From Rhizaria sp. SCN 62-66 (taxonomy: Eukaryota; Rhizaria, unplaced): DNA of 61,223 nt. Below the pieces are notes generated by a model. It searched no databases. It saw only the letters and a list, made by a program, of their open reading frames with translations, and had not been told where the DNA came from. A program made the position numbers and the translations under genes. Position 1 is the stretch's first letter, and each line of letters starts with the position of its first letter. Location: contig MEDY01000153.1 of assembly GCA_001724265.1 (NCBI GenBank), positions 1 to 61,223 on the forward strand. Reading direction: 5' to 3'. Below are positions 43,651 to 55,545 of the stretch, piece after piece.

Positions 43651-44502
43651 GTCCCCCCGCCCTTTCCAGCATGTTATTCCTAGTTTAGCTTAATATGGTG
43701 TTTGTGTGAGTGGTAGTGGTCACTGGGGGACGCAGCGCGCATGCGCACTTGCATGTCGCGCGGACCCTTGCTCTGTTCGCTTTTTTCCCTTCTCAGGCTC
43801 TCTCCCCTACGTGCTCTGGCGTTTTAACTCACACCCAGTCGAGTCGTATCTCCAAGCGTGGCCGCTTGCTCGCATTTATCGTTCTCGTGTCCTCACTGTA
43901 GCCAATCGCGACAGTTATGCTCTCACAAGCATGCTCGAACGTCGGGCTCTGTTGTGCGTCGTCGGGCCACTCGCAGGCAGCGCTTGGGACTCGCGCGAGC
44001 TGTAGTTGAACACAACAGAGGCGGTATGCTCTTGCTACCGTGAGTGAATCTGCTAGATACGTTCGTCATGAGAGAGTTTTGTGGTGAATTTTGCCGTGAA
44101 CAGAGGCGCTGACGACGCTTACCCGTCAATTTCGATAGTATTTCTCTTCAGTTTCGTTTCGTTTCTTTATTCTTTCTTTATTCTTTCTTTTTTACACATT
44201 TATTTTGTTTTCTTTTGATTGATGTTCGTTTGTATCTGACGTGTGCAGTCACGTAACGAACATCAACGCCCAACGTTACAAATATACTCCAATAAAAACA
44301 AAAATATCTCAATTTAAAAACCCGCAAAATCTGTATTAAAACATAAAGAATACATTGTGAATCTCAAAACTACCAAACAACTACCATAAACACGACAATC
44401 AATAACCATAGAAAGTTATCATCATATCTTAAGTGAGCTTCTCTCAGCTTAACTAAACACCAGCCAGACAGTCCAGCAACACAGAAAGAGCAGCCTCTGC
44501 GC
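43651..44502. other. convergent 3' region between the RNASEK-like gene and SF3B3
   Basis: No gene supported. The first 400 bp are GC-richer and contain short chance frames; the rest is AT-rich and looks like 3' UTR sequence. Confidence 0.5.
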
Positions 44503-47500
44503 TTAGATGACGCGCTGACGGATCTCCTCGATGCGGCGCACCACGTCCCTGGGCTCCGAAGCCAGCTCCTCGGCCACGCTCTGTAGCTGTCCCACCGTCA
44601 GCAGCCCGACGCCCTGGCCGACACTCCCGCCCGCGCCGGCGCCGGGCGCCGCGGCCGTGGCGAGCGCACCCGCGGCCGAGTGCCCGCGGTAGGCCTCGGC
44701 GTAGGCCTCGCAGAGGTCGCCGTCGACGACGTTGGCCACGGGCGCATAGTAGGACCGGTACGAGAGGTGCTCGCGGCCCACCAGCGAGGGCACTTCGTTG
44801 CGCAGATGCAGCTCGAGATGCGTGAGGAACTCGCCGTCCTCGCGGAACGCCACGGGCGCCAGCACACCGACGGCGCCGAGCATCGTGGCGTAGACGAGCA
44901 CCTTCTCGCCGCCCGGGGACAGCGCTGTGTGTTCAATGCCCGTCACGATGTCGCCCGTGAAGGTCGACGCCACGTCTGTCATCAGCACGGGCGGGCGCCG
45001 CACCGTCGCCGTCGCGGCGTCGATAGACGAGTGCGCCGCGCGCAGGCCGCCGCCCGTGGGATCGGTGTCGATCGCGTCGGCGTCCTCGGCCGCGAGGCGC
45101 GTCAGCGTGAGGTTGCCGAAGCGGTCGCCGCTGGCTAGGGTGACGGGGTCTACGCAGCACGCCGCCGACAGCACGCGCGGCGTGGGGGACACGGCCACCA
45201 CGGCGAAGCGGCGCTGGTACGAGGCTGAGGGCGTCGCCGCGGCGCCTAGGCCCGAGGGTGCGACGGCGTTGACGGCGGCGACGAGCGTGACCGAGTACTG
45301 GCACACGTAGAAGCCGGTCGTGGCGTCGCCCACGGTCACCTTGACGCCGTTGGCGGCCAGCGGGTCAGTCCCCACGCCCATCGCCGTCGCAGCGCCCGCG
45401 CCAGAGCCGGCGGCGGAGCCGGAGCCCGCGGCACCGCCGGCGGAACCCGCGGCGCCGGCGCCCGCGATGGCGCTGGTAGGGGCGCCGCTAGCGGCCGCGG
45501 CCGCGGCGACGGACTTAGGGATCGTGTCGTCGTTGAGGTGGATGCTGGTGAGCATCGAGGCGTTGGCGACCTTAAGCTCGCTCTTGAGCAGCAGCTTGCG
45601 CTTGCCCAGCTCGTACACGCGCAGGGCGTTGCCGACGCCGGCCAGCAGCAGGCCCTCGGCCGTGAAGCCCGCGACCGCGCCCGGCACGTCTGTCACGGGC
45701 GTGCGGTGCAGGAAGGTAAGCCGCGGGGCCGGGGCGCCCGCCGCCGAGTCGGCAGCGTCCGTCGCGGCGGCAGCGGCCGCGGGGCCGGGGGAGACGGCGT
45801 AGACGAGCAGCGCACCTCCGGCGTGCGAGCGCTTGGGCAGCTGGATGAGGTCCTTGACGACGCCGACGACGAGGTACAGCCCCACGGCGTTCTCGTCGCC
45901 CGCGGCCACGGCGGCCGGGGTCGCGCCCGCGGAGACGAGGGTGCAGAAGGCGGCCGAGAGCGCGACCTCGTTGTTGGTCATCTCGATCGTCTGGACCGTG
46001 CTCAGGTCGATGGGGTCCACGACGCGGATGCACGACGCCCACTTGCCTGTGAATGTCGTCGCAAGATTGCCAAGACAGCAATAAAGGCGTGGTGAGATAA
46101 TATTCGGATATAGAAAAGTAGATGTCAATATATAAATGAGTAATTAAATATAATCGTGTCGTATTCGTATGTTCATTCGCTCAGATGTTATGTTTCACAG
46201 TCCGTACCTGACTGCGCCTGTGGAACACCGCACTGGAGCTCAAGAGCCCGGTACTCGGCCTCCATCTGCTCCGCGTCCGCAGCCGCCTCTGCAGCCGCAG
46301 CCTCGGCCTCGTCGTACTCCTGCCCCGTGGCGGCGGCCAGCTCGCGCGCTTCCTGCCGCGCGGCCTCGCGCGCCTCGGCCTTGGCGGCCTTAGACGTCTC
46401 CGCGAGCGCCTCGCGCGCCGCGGCCGTCATCTCCTCCTTAACGTCCCAGGGCAGCGCGTTATCGTCGCCCTCGACGGTGACGAGCAGCGCCGCCGCGGGT
46501 GCGCGGCCCGCCGCGACGAGCGCGCGGTGGCGGCGCGGCTCAAACGCGAGCAGCTTGCGCGGCGTGTAGCGCAGCGGCGTCGACACGCGCGCGAACGCGT
46601 CGCCCAGCGCGTCCGCGGTCAGGATCAGCATCGACGCGCCGCTGGTGGCCACCAGGCCCTGCGGAAAGGACTCCGAGACGAAGGGCGCGATGGTGGTGAT
46701 CGGGGACGACACGGGTGCGGCGCCCGTGGCGCGCGAGGCGGCGATGGCGGCGTCGCTGAAGGGGATAAAGAGGGGCGCCTCGTGGACGGCGCCGGCGTAG
46801 GTGTAAAAAGCCCAGGGCCGCGAGCTCAGCGCGATGACGGCCACACCGCTGCCGAGCGTGACCGTGGCCAAACGAACAGGCGCCGCGCCCAGCACGCGGC
46901 GGCGCGGGTCCGAGAGCTGGCCCGAAGCGGCGTCGAGCGAGGAGCGCACCAAGAGCCCGTTCTCGAGCCCGATGTAGAGCGTCAGCGCGGCCGACGCCGA
47001 CGCCGACACGGCGCCCGCGGCCGTGCTGGGTGGCGTGACCGTGAGCGCGCAGGGGACGTCGGGCAGGCCCTGCAGCGTGAGCTGCTGCAGCAGCGAGTCC
47101 GGCGACAGCGACAGCACGCGCACCGTGCGGTCGTGCCCGCCCACAGCGACGAAGGGCGCGCGCTGGCGGCCCGGCGCCACGGGCGCGAGCGCGAGCGCGG
47201 CCGCCGTGTTGCCCATGGGCTTCTGGAGGATGTCGCGCATGTTGCCGTGCTCTGCCTCCAGGTACACCAGGTCGCCGCCGTCGAGCGACAGCACCAGCTG
47301 CGAGTCGTTAGCGGCGCAGCGCACGATAGGGCGCCCGCGCGGGGCGTTCCAGTTGGACACTTTGCCAGTGGCGACCGAGACGAGGCGCACGCACTGGGGC
47401 GTCACCTGCAGCCAGCCGCCCGTCGCCGACGCCGCGGCCGCGGGGCCCGCCTCGTTGAAGGACGTCAGCAGCAGCGTGGGCGACTCGGTCAGCAGCCCCG

Positions 47501-49121
47501 TGTCGGCGTCCTCCTCGATCGAGTCGCCCTCGCAGCGCAGCACCAGCGTCTTGTCCTCGAAGGAGAGCGCGACGAGAGCGTGGTGCTGTTGAGTGAGCGC
47601 GGTCTTGGCCGTGAACACGGCCGTGGGACGGCTGGGCAGCTCGATCGCTGTGAACTCGCGCAGCGCGAGCCCGTGGCGCAGCGCCTTGAGCGTCGCGCGG
47701 TTGCTGCGGCCGCACGCGGCGTAAAGCTGGGGCGCGCGCTCCTTGGTCAGGTCGGCAACCTTGAGCGCGAGGATCGGCCCCATCGAGTCGACGTGGCTCA
47801 AGAACTCGAGGTTCGTCAGCGGCCGCGGCGCAAAGTATGTGCGCCCGCCGTCGAGCTCGTCGTCAACGGCCGGCACGCCCGCGCCGATGCCGGAGAGGTC
47901 GCCGTTGAGCTGCTGCTGCATCTGCTGCTGCTGGAGCATGAGCGCGCCGTGGGTGGACGCCATGGCGACGACTGCGCCGTCCTCGTCGCGGTCGCCGAAC
48001 GCCGTGACGCGGAGGAACTGGCTCGCGCCCGTCTCGGCGGCGGCGAAGAGGAAGCCCGAGTCTGTGAGGCACAGTGCAACAGCGGGCGGCAGCGTGTCGA
48101 AGTAGCTCAGCGAGAGGTCCGTCACCACAGTTACGTCGGCGTCGAGCGCCGAGGCCGCGAGGTCGAAGTCGAGCTTGTAGATGTCGCCGTACTCAGACTG
48201 CAGCAGGAAGAAGAGCATGTCTGCGTTCTTGCGCATGATGTTGCACACGGTGGCGGCGGTAATGAGCACGGTCTTGTCGTCGCCAGTATCGAAGCGGCGC
48301 GGGATCGGCACGTGCAGCGGCTGCTCACGCTCACGCGAGTAGTACGACACGACGTCCTCGGAGCACACCACCACGCCGCCGGGGCGCCGCTTGTCGCCGG
48401 GCACGGAGAGCACGAGGCTGGCGCCCGGGTGCAGCGGGGTCGACCACACGCGCGACACGGTGTTGACGCCGAGGTCTAGCTCGTAGTACACCAGGTGCTT
48501 CGCGAGCACGGGCAGTCCCGTGACGGGGTGCGTGGGCGCGGCGTCGTTCTCGTCGTAGTTGGCCTCGATGCACGCAAACACCGGGTTGTCGAAGCCGTGG
48601 ACGTGGACGCCGCACATGGAGAAGACGACGGTGTGCGCGCGGTGCGCCTCGAGCGGGCTCGAGATCGTCAGCCGGTTGTCGGAGCTGCGGTTCAGCGAGT
48701 AGATGAACTTCTGCTTCTCGAGCGCGCCGACCATAACGGCGCGGCCCTTGGGGTCTGCGGCGAGCAGCTGGCCCGGCACGATGCGGCGGCACCCGGTCTT
48801 GCCGAAGGTCTCCTCGTGCACCTTCTCGAAGCTGTTACTGGCCGAGACGTACTCCAGGATCACGAGCTTGCCCGCGTCGCTGCCGAGCACGATAAAGTCG
48901 CGCGAGGAGCCCGGGAGGCGGAAGGCCTTGAGGTCGCGGATGACGCCGAAGACGTCCGTCTTGAGCACCGACACGACGCGGCCGTCGTTGAGCGGGCGCA
49001 ACAGCTCCAGCGAGTGGCTGTGCGCGACGAGCAGCTCCTGCGCCTTGGGCGAGGAGAAGTGGCCGAAAATAGCGTGCGTCACCGTCTGCGGCGGCTGCAG
49101 CGTGTAGTTGTACAGCTGCAT
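44503..49121 (-). CDS. SF3B3: splicing factor 3B subunit 3 (SF3B3/SAP130/RSE1)
   Basis: Core subunit of the U2 snRNP SF3b complex, three beta-propellers that hold SF3B1 at the branch site. Two exons: 49121-46208 and 46046-44503 (TAA); 1,485 aa (human 1,217); donor GTACGG. Family blocks run end to end: TDVFGVIRDLKAFRLPGSSR, HEETFGKTGCRRIVPGQLL, RLTISSPLEAHRAHT, PQLYAACGRSNRATLKALRH, PLRYTPRKLLAFEP, then across the junction GKWASCIRVVDPIDLS, LRVYELGKRKLLLKSE, GREHLSYRSYYAPVANVVDG and VVRRIEEIRQRVI. The extra length is Ala/Gly-rich inserts, the largest at about 45380-45510. Its presence fits the intron-rich genome. Confidence 0.95.
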
Positions 49122-50087
49122 GGCGGGGGCTGGTGGTGCGCGGCGGCGACGGCAGCGACGGCGGCGGCGGCGGCGGTGGCGGTGGTGTGTTTAGGTGTTG
49201 GAATCGAAAGAGCTGTCAGCAAACTATAGCTCAGTTTTTTAACGGGGCAAAACTCGATCAATGGGCTACAGAAGAAGCAAAGGTGTCCGAACAAAAGCGT
49301 TTGAGTGAGCCGAGAAGATTGTAGATGCAGAAACATACCAGATAGTGAAGAAGTCAAGGATGAGTTGACTGTGAAGCGCGGAGATTGGACAACGAAATAG
49401 CATAACAGTCTAATCGCCAACAAGAGATCTAGCAGCCGCCTAAGATTATACAAAGGCTGGTCTGTTTTATCGCAAAATTAGAATTTAAACAAAAGCTGCT
49501 GGAAGCAAGAACCAGCTCAAGAAAGTCTTTACACGAAAGCTTGACCAACAGTGTCGGTTCGTGAAAAATAAAAAGCACCACCGCCCACGGTCATCGTTAG
49601 GACGGCAAGCGGTGAGCGAATGACGCAATGTTCGGGCATTCATGAATTGTGGCATATCTATCGATAAAATAGCACCGCTGTTTAATATGCGCTACGACGT
49701 GGGTGTGATTCATAATATGACAATTTTGTGTCCCTTGAGAAGGCGTTTTAGCCTGTCGGATGTCTCTAGAGCCGATCATGGCAAACGTAGTCGTTCGCGC
49801 GAACAGACGCGAGCCACGCATCCCCCTGCTCGCGCCGCCCACAAAGCCACAGACCCACCTCCCACGATGTCCGCGCGCACGAAACGACCTCAGTGTCCCC
49901 CTTGATTCTCTCTTTTTCTCTTTGTTCCCGCTTTATCTCACGCATCTATCCCCTCCTTTGTCTCCCCCCTCTCCTGGCCCTCCTTCCGCGCACTCTGCCT
50001 AATCTCCATCGCACGCCAACGATCTCGCTCAAAACCCGATCTTTTTTACTTTTCCTTACTTTCACCGCTTCTGGGTCTGCAGTCGCG
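49122..50087. promoter_or_regulatory. divergent promoter region SF3B3 / ABCF2
   Basis: 966 bp between opposite gene starts with no coding support. It contains the shared motif at 49583 and a long pyrimidine-rich leader ending TCTGCAG five bases before the ABCF2 ATG, a likely splice acceptor. Confidence 0.55.
49583..49596 (+). promoter_or_regulatory. shared promoter-region motif (GCCCACGGTCATCG)
   Basis: GCCCACGGTCATCG, one base different from the 497 copy over the first 12 positions, between SF3B3 and ABCF2. Confidence 0.45.
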
Positions 50088-52521
50088 ATGTCTGACAACG
50101 AGGAGTACGACGATATGCCCGAGGACACCCAGGAGGTCGACGCCGGTGAGAGCACCCCTAAGTCGCCCACCAGCACCGGCGGCACCAGCAAGGTCCTCCG
50201 CGGCAAGAACGGTAAGCCCCTCAAGGGCGCCGCCGCCGCCAAGGCCAAGGCCGCCATCGCCAAGAAGAACGCCCCCGTGGTCGCGAAGCAGCAGGAGGTC
50301 GTGGCCAACGCCGCCGCCATCATCGCCGCCGCCAGCGCAGTCAACAAGGAGAAGGAGATGTACCGCTCGTGCACCGGCGTCCTGACCTCCGATCCCATGG
50401 CGCGCGACGTCAAGATCTCCGGCGTGACGCTCACGTCGTGGTCGCAGGAGCTTATCTCGGACTCGTCCATCGAGCTCACCATTGGCCGCCGCTACGGCCT
50501 CCTCGGCCCCAACGGCTGCGGCAAGTCGACCTTCCTCAAGATGCTCGCCGCGCGCGAGGTACGTCACACAACAAAACTAGGGCGTCATTTTATATTTCAA
50601 CGATCAACGACTCATGTTGGTGAGTGGATATATCTGTGTTAACGAACTCAATTCATAGTTCTCTTCTGCTCCAATCATCTCACTCTTCCTGTTTGTCACT
50701 TGCTCCTTTGCTGTTTGCCTTCGCAGGTCCCGATCCCCGAGCACATCGACATTTTCTTCCTGGAGAACGAGGCCCCCGCGTCCGATTACACGGGCATCCA
50801 GTGGATTGCCAACGAGGTCAAGATGGCCATCGCCGCGCTCGAGGCGCGCGCCGAGGCCCTCTGCGAGGAGTACGGCCCCGAGTCGCTCCAGCTTCAGGTA
50901 TGCAAACTAAAACATCACGTACCACCGCATGTATGATTATCTATTGTTTAAGTACTCTGTTTTTATGATATACCTGAAGTTTTGTCTCTCACGCACTTTA
51001 TCTTTGCTCTCTCAATTCTCTCCACTAATTCTCCTCGTGTGACTCGCTAGGTCGTGTACGACGACCTGAGCAAGCTCGAGGAGCTGAACCCCGAGACGCA
51101 CGCGGCTATCCTGCTGCACGGTCTCGGCTTTGGCCCCAAGATGATGGCCAAGGCGACCAAGGACATGTCCGGTGGGTGGCGCATGCGCGTGGCGCTGGCC
51201 AAGGCGCTCTTCGTGCGCCCCACGCTGCTGCTGCTCGACGAGCCTACGAACCACCTCGACCTGGAGGCGTGCGTGTGGCTCGAGAACTACCTCGCCGACT
51301 ACGACAAGTGCCTCGTCGTCGTCTCGCACTCGCAGGACTTCCTGAACACCGTCTGCACCAACATCATCGAGTTCAACCACAAGGCGGAGCTCGTTTACTG
51401 GTCCGGTAACTACGATCAGTACCTTAAGACCAAGCAGGAGCACGAGGTGAACCAGCTCAAGAAGTACGAGAAGGAGCAGGACGACATCAAGCACATCAAG
51501 TCCTTCATCGCCTCGTGCGGTACCTTCTCGAACCTCGTCCGTCAGGCCAAGTCCAAGCAGAAGATCCTCGACAAGATGTACGAGGCTGGGTACGTCTCAC
51601 ACTCAAAAACAGGATACTTAGACAATTTATGAATTTGTCTTGAAAAAAAAAATGTTTGAATTGTGTACCTTCTATTCGAGCGAAATCTTCATTGAACACA
51701 TCCTCACGACTCTTGTCTCCTTTCCTTCCTTATCGCTCTCCTTGTTTAGTCTGACTGAGAAGCCCGTGGCTCCCCCGACGTTCAACTTCAAGTTCGCGCC
51801 CTGTGGCAAGCTGGCCCCGCCCGTGCTGTCGTTCAACAAGGTCGGCTTCGCCTATTCCGGCCGCAAGGAGGACATGCTCTACAGCGGCGTGGACCTGGCC
51901 GTCGACATGGACTCGCGCATCGCGCTCGTGGGCCCCAACGGCGCGGGCAAGTCGACGCTGCTGAAGCTCATGGTCGGCGAGATCGAGGCCACTGAGGGCT
52001 CCATCAAGCGCCACCTCGACCTTAAGTTCGGCCGCTACCACCAGCACGTGACGGCGGAGCTCGACGAGGAGTTGACGCCGCTCGAGTTCGTGTCGAAGAA
52101 GTTCGCCGAGCTCAAGTATGAGGAGGAGCAGTGGCGCACCATCATCGGCCGCTACGGCGTGTCGGGTCGCATGCAGAAGATGAAGATCGGCGCCATGTCC
52201 GACGGCCAGAAGTCGCGCATCGTCTTCTGCATCATGGCGATCAAGAACCCCAACATCCTGCTGCTCGATGAGCCGACGAACCACCTGGACATGCAGTGCA
52301 TCGACGCGCTGGCCGAGGCCATCAACGCCTTCGAGGGCGGCGTTGTGCTCGTGTCGCACGACTTCCGCCTCATCTCGCAGGTTGCGCAGACCATCTGGCT
52401 CTGCGACAACGGCGGCGTCAACACCTTCCAGGGCTCGATCCGCGACTACAAGCAGTTCCTCGTCAAGCAGGTCATGGCCTCCGAGGACAAGTTTAAGGGC
52501 TCGCTCGGCACCTCCAAGTAA
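50088..52521 (+). CDS. ABCF2: ABC-F protein, ABCF2/ARB1 type
   Basis: Soluble twin-ATPase of the ABC-F group; yeast ARB1 acts in ribosome biogenesis and ribosome-associated quality control. Four exons: 50088-50558, 50727-50897, 51051-51589, 51750-52521 (TAA); 650 aa (human about 623). Donors are GTACGT, GTATGC, GTACGT. First ATPase: Walker [10 protein letters not shown] (about 140), signature [16 protein letters not shown], Walker [17 protein letters not shown], then [15 protein letters not shown]. Second: [57 protein letters not shown]. The Gly-Gly-Trp-Arg-Met-Arg signature and the order of blocks match ABCF2 rather than ABCF1 or ABCF3. The N terminus is an acidic then Lys/Ala-rich tail. Confidence 0.94.
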
Positions 52522-53131
52522 GCGCGCTGCTGCTGCTGCTGCTGTGATGACGCTGCTGTGATGACGCTGCTGCCGCAACATCTCCGGTCTCGAATGCTCA
52601 AAGCACGCTCTTGCGTTGCTGGGTTCGGTCTGAGTTGTTGCTGCTGTTGTTCTTGTCGATGATGATGAGTCTTTGATTTCCTCGGCTCTCGTCTCTGCTC
52701 TCCCTTGCTTCCTCTGCTTCCACTGATCTCTTCTCTATGCTACATGTAGTTTTTTCTTTTCTTTCGTTTCTCTAGTCGCCGTTCGCACGTTTTCTCTTTC
52801 TGGCGCTTTCACGACACACCGCGTGACCGTCCTCGGCTAACTGTTTTGTTTCCGGGATGGAGCGAGTATAGTCCACGCCTGTTCATAGTTCGTTGCTGCC
52901 GAGATTATCGCGCATCACGAACACAACGATGTACATGGCATTCCTACAATACAAAATTCACATCAAAACTATAATGACACAAAATAATTGTTTGCTTTAA
53001 TATTTATTTGAATTCCTTCATATCCGTGACCTAAACTGGCCCAACATATCTTCACTTCCTCGCGTCAGCAAACTAACACTCACAGAAACTACGAGAGAGC
53101 TCACTTCGGTTTTGTTTTGCTACTTCTGTGT
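52522..53131. other. convergent 3' region between ABCF2 and SEH1
   Basis: T- and C-rich. TGATGACGCTGCTG occurs twice in tandem at about 52543-52570, after a short CTG run. No gene seen. Confidence 0.55.
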
Positions 53132-54433
53132 TCAGAACTGGGGTCCGCCGGCGATCATGACCTGTCCCCAGTGCCCGTCGAGCCCCGCGGCCCAGAGGCG
53201 GACGGCGCCGTCCTCGCCCGACGAGGCCAGTGTCGTGCCCATCGCGTCCCACGACACGCGCCACGCCTGGCCCTGCTGCTGGCCCGCAGCAGACTGGCCG
53301 GCAGACTGGCCGGCATGTGAGTGGCCGAGGGCGGCGACGAGCACAACCGTAGGCGCCCCTGGCTCGTCACTATTGCCACCGACGCCGCCGTTGACCGCGG
53401 CGTCGTCGCCTGCGCCGTCGTTGTCGGCGATCTGGACGCCGGCGGCGAGCGCGACGTCGACGTTGTCGAAGAGCTGCTGCGGCTTGCCGCGCGGCCAGTA
53501 GCGGAAGACGCGGACGACGCCGTCGGCCGAGGCCGTAGCGATAAGGTGGAAGGACCGGCACAGTGCGGGCGCCCACGCAATGTCGTGCACGGTCGTGTTG
53601 CCATGTCCGGGGAGCGAGGCGAGGCAAGACCAGCGCTGGTGGGGCTCGTTGAACTCCCACACGCGGGCCGTGTTGCCCGCCGCCACGGCCAGCCCCGCGG
53701 GCTCAAACGGGTGCGGGTTCCACGCCAGCGCGCTGCAGTCCTTGCGGCCGGCGTCAAACGACTCGGCGAGTGGCCAGGGCGTCAGGGCGGTCGGATCCGA
53801 GCACTCGTAGACGCGGATGAGCCCGTCATGGGCCGCCGAGGCAAGGCGCAGACCCAGGTGGCGCGGGGCAAAGGCGATAGACTCCACCGAGGCCGTCGAG
53901 TCGGGCATGTGGCAGCGGCGCTGCCAGACAGTCACACCCTTGGCAGTATCGTCTGCGAAACAGAGGAAAGCAAGGCAACACAACGGAAGCGAAAAGTCGG
54001 ATGAGGTATGTGGTAAATAATCCAGATACAGCAAATTATTCAACGTATTTCAAGCGCAATATAATATAGTGTAATCAGATAAAATCTCGGAGCCGAAGCC
54101 ATGAGTCAACGTACGGAACTCCTCATAGACAGCGACGACGCGGCCGCCGGAGCAGGTGGCGATGACTTGTCCGAACTCGGGATGTGCCCACACGACGCGG
54201 TTGATCGCGCCCGCGTTAGAGCGCGGCAGCGTCGATACGGGTGCCCAGTCGCCGGTCGACGCGCTGGCGCCGGCGCCCGCGGCAGAGGAGGACGCGGAAG
54301 CAGAGCCGGTCTGCTCCCAGATCTTGACGGTGCCGTCCGAGGAGCAGGTGGCGAGGCGCTTGCCGTAGTAGTCGTAGGCCACGTCGCGCACGAAGTCGCC
54401 GTGGTCCGCCTTAAAGACCTGGAACGCCTTCAT
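53132..54433 (-). CDS. SEH1: nucleoporin SEH1 (Nup107-160 and GATOR2/SEACAT)
   Basis: WD40 propeller shared by the nuclear-pore Y complex and the GATOR2 regulator of TORC1. Two exons: 54433-54115 and 53952-53132 (TGA); 379 aa (human 360); donor GTACGT. Diagnostic blocks: DHGDFVRDVAYDYYGKRLAT, CSSDGTVKIWE, INRVVWAHPEFGQVIATCS, VAVYEEF, then ESIAFAPRHLGLRLASAAHD, GLIRVYECSD, CSALAWNPHPFEP, ADGVVRVFRYWP, and the terminal GTTLASSGEDGAVRLW. The pattern 'HPEFGQVIATCS' with 'FAPRHLGL' separates SEH1 from SEC13. A Ser/Ala run after the first blade and an Asp/Gly/Ala loop before the last are insertions. Confidence 0.92.
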
Positions 54434-55074
54434 CTGAGGGGTAGGGTAAGGAGAGACAACAGCCGGGGGCAGACGCTGGGGAGAGGTGGGAGCGGCGCTG
54501 GAGAGTGGGGAGAGAGAAGAGAGCTGCGAGAGCGCAGGGCAAAGGTTGTAGAGAGGGACATGGTCAGGATTATGAAAATGTGAAAAGCAAAACGATGTGC
54601 CTAGAAGTGTTTCTTTTCCGTGGCGATTGTAGATTTTAAAGCAACGGTGTCTGCGACGCATAGTAGAGTACGCAAATCAGCCGACGTTGAGCCCAGCCGA
54701 GACCGCCAATTGCCGCCATTGCGGTCACACTGTACAACGGGTCACCAGACATTGCGCAAAACCAACTATGTCCGCGCAGAATCAACCGCAAGAGAAAAAT
54801 GAACTCCGAAAATAACAATTATACGTTCTCATTATTGTGGTGAAAATCGATTTCCAGATGTGATATCTAGACGTAGAAAGAATGATGTGTATTCAGCTCG
54901 TGTTCAATGCTTGTTACGTTTGCACCCAACACTATTCAAATCAGGCCACAGCCTCGCCCTAGCACGCCACAGCCCGCGCGTGCGGCCGCCCAGCCCTTCA
55001 GCCGAACTCCGCCCGCGCAGCCTGAGTAGCGGCGCTGCCGGTATCGTCGTTGATGTGGGATCGGAGGAGGGCGC
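54434..55074. promoter_or_regulatory. intergenic: SEH1 promoter and 3' flank of the ZNF706-like gene
   Basis: The minus-strand leader of SEH1 is a long pyrimidine tract ending CCCCTCAG directly against the ATG. Around 54700-54750 there is a GC-richer stretch (GCCATTGCGGTCACAC), only weakly like the shared motif. No gene seen. Confidence 0.45.
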
Positions 55075-55545
55075 TTACGCGGCGGGCGCGGTGGGGAAGG
55101 CCTTCTCGAAAGTGAAGCCCTTGGCGTGCTTCGAGTCGAAGTGCGCCTGCAGGTCACCGCGGTTGGCAGTGCACATGAACGTCTGGCGGCAGATCTGTCA
55201 AGTGGTTGGAGAGCGCATGGGAGAGACAGAGAGAGAATGAGAGAAGGGAAAGCAAGACAACGAGAGAGAGTGTGAGGCGATGACGTAAGATGTCCAGGGA
55301 CGAAAACTGCGGCGAGATGCAGCAAGATGAACGCATAAAACCGCAAATTTAAAAACAGGGCGTTAATCATCATGTGAAATAAAGCGTAATCGAGTGTTGT
55401 TGTGATTTGAGCGTACCTGGCAGGTGATGCTGAGGGCCTTGGCGTTGCCCTCGAGCTGAGACTTAGCGGAACCGCCGGTGGCGGCGGCCTGCTTGGCGTT
55501 GCGCTCACGCTTCTGCGCGGCACGGGCTCCGTTTCCACTGGGCAT
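55075..55545 (-). CDS. small ZNF706/At2g23090-like C2H2 zinc finger protein
   Basis: Two exons: 55545-55417 and 55194-55075 (TAA); 82 aa; donor GTACGC. The N terminus is basic and Ala/Lys/Asn-rich (ARAAQKRERNAKQAAATG), like the SERF/4F5-type start of this family. The single C2H2 finger is split by the intron: ITCQICRQTFMCTA then LQAHFDSKHAKGF. Human ZNF706 is 76 aa with the same order (basic tail, CxxC, HFESKHPK). Family function is poorly defined; translational or transcriptional repressor roles have been reported for ZNF706. Confidence 0.85.

Noticed and set aside
46527-48479. 650-codon frame antisense to SF3B3
   Set aside because: SF3B3 is certain by homology; the opposite frame is Arg/Gly/Val/His-rich noise.
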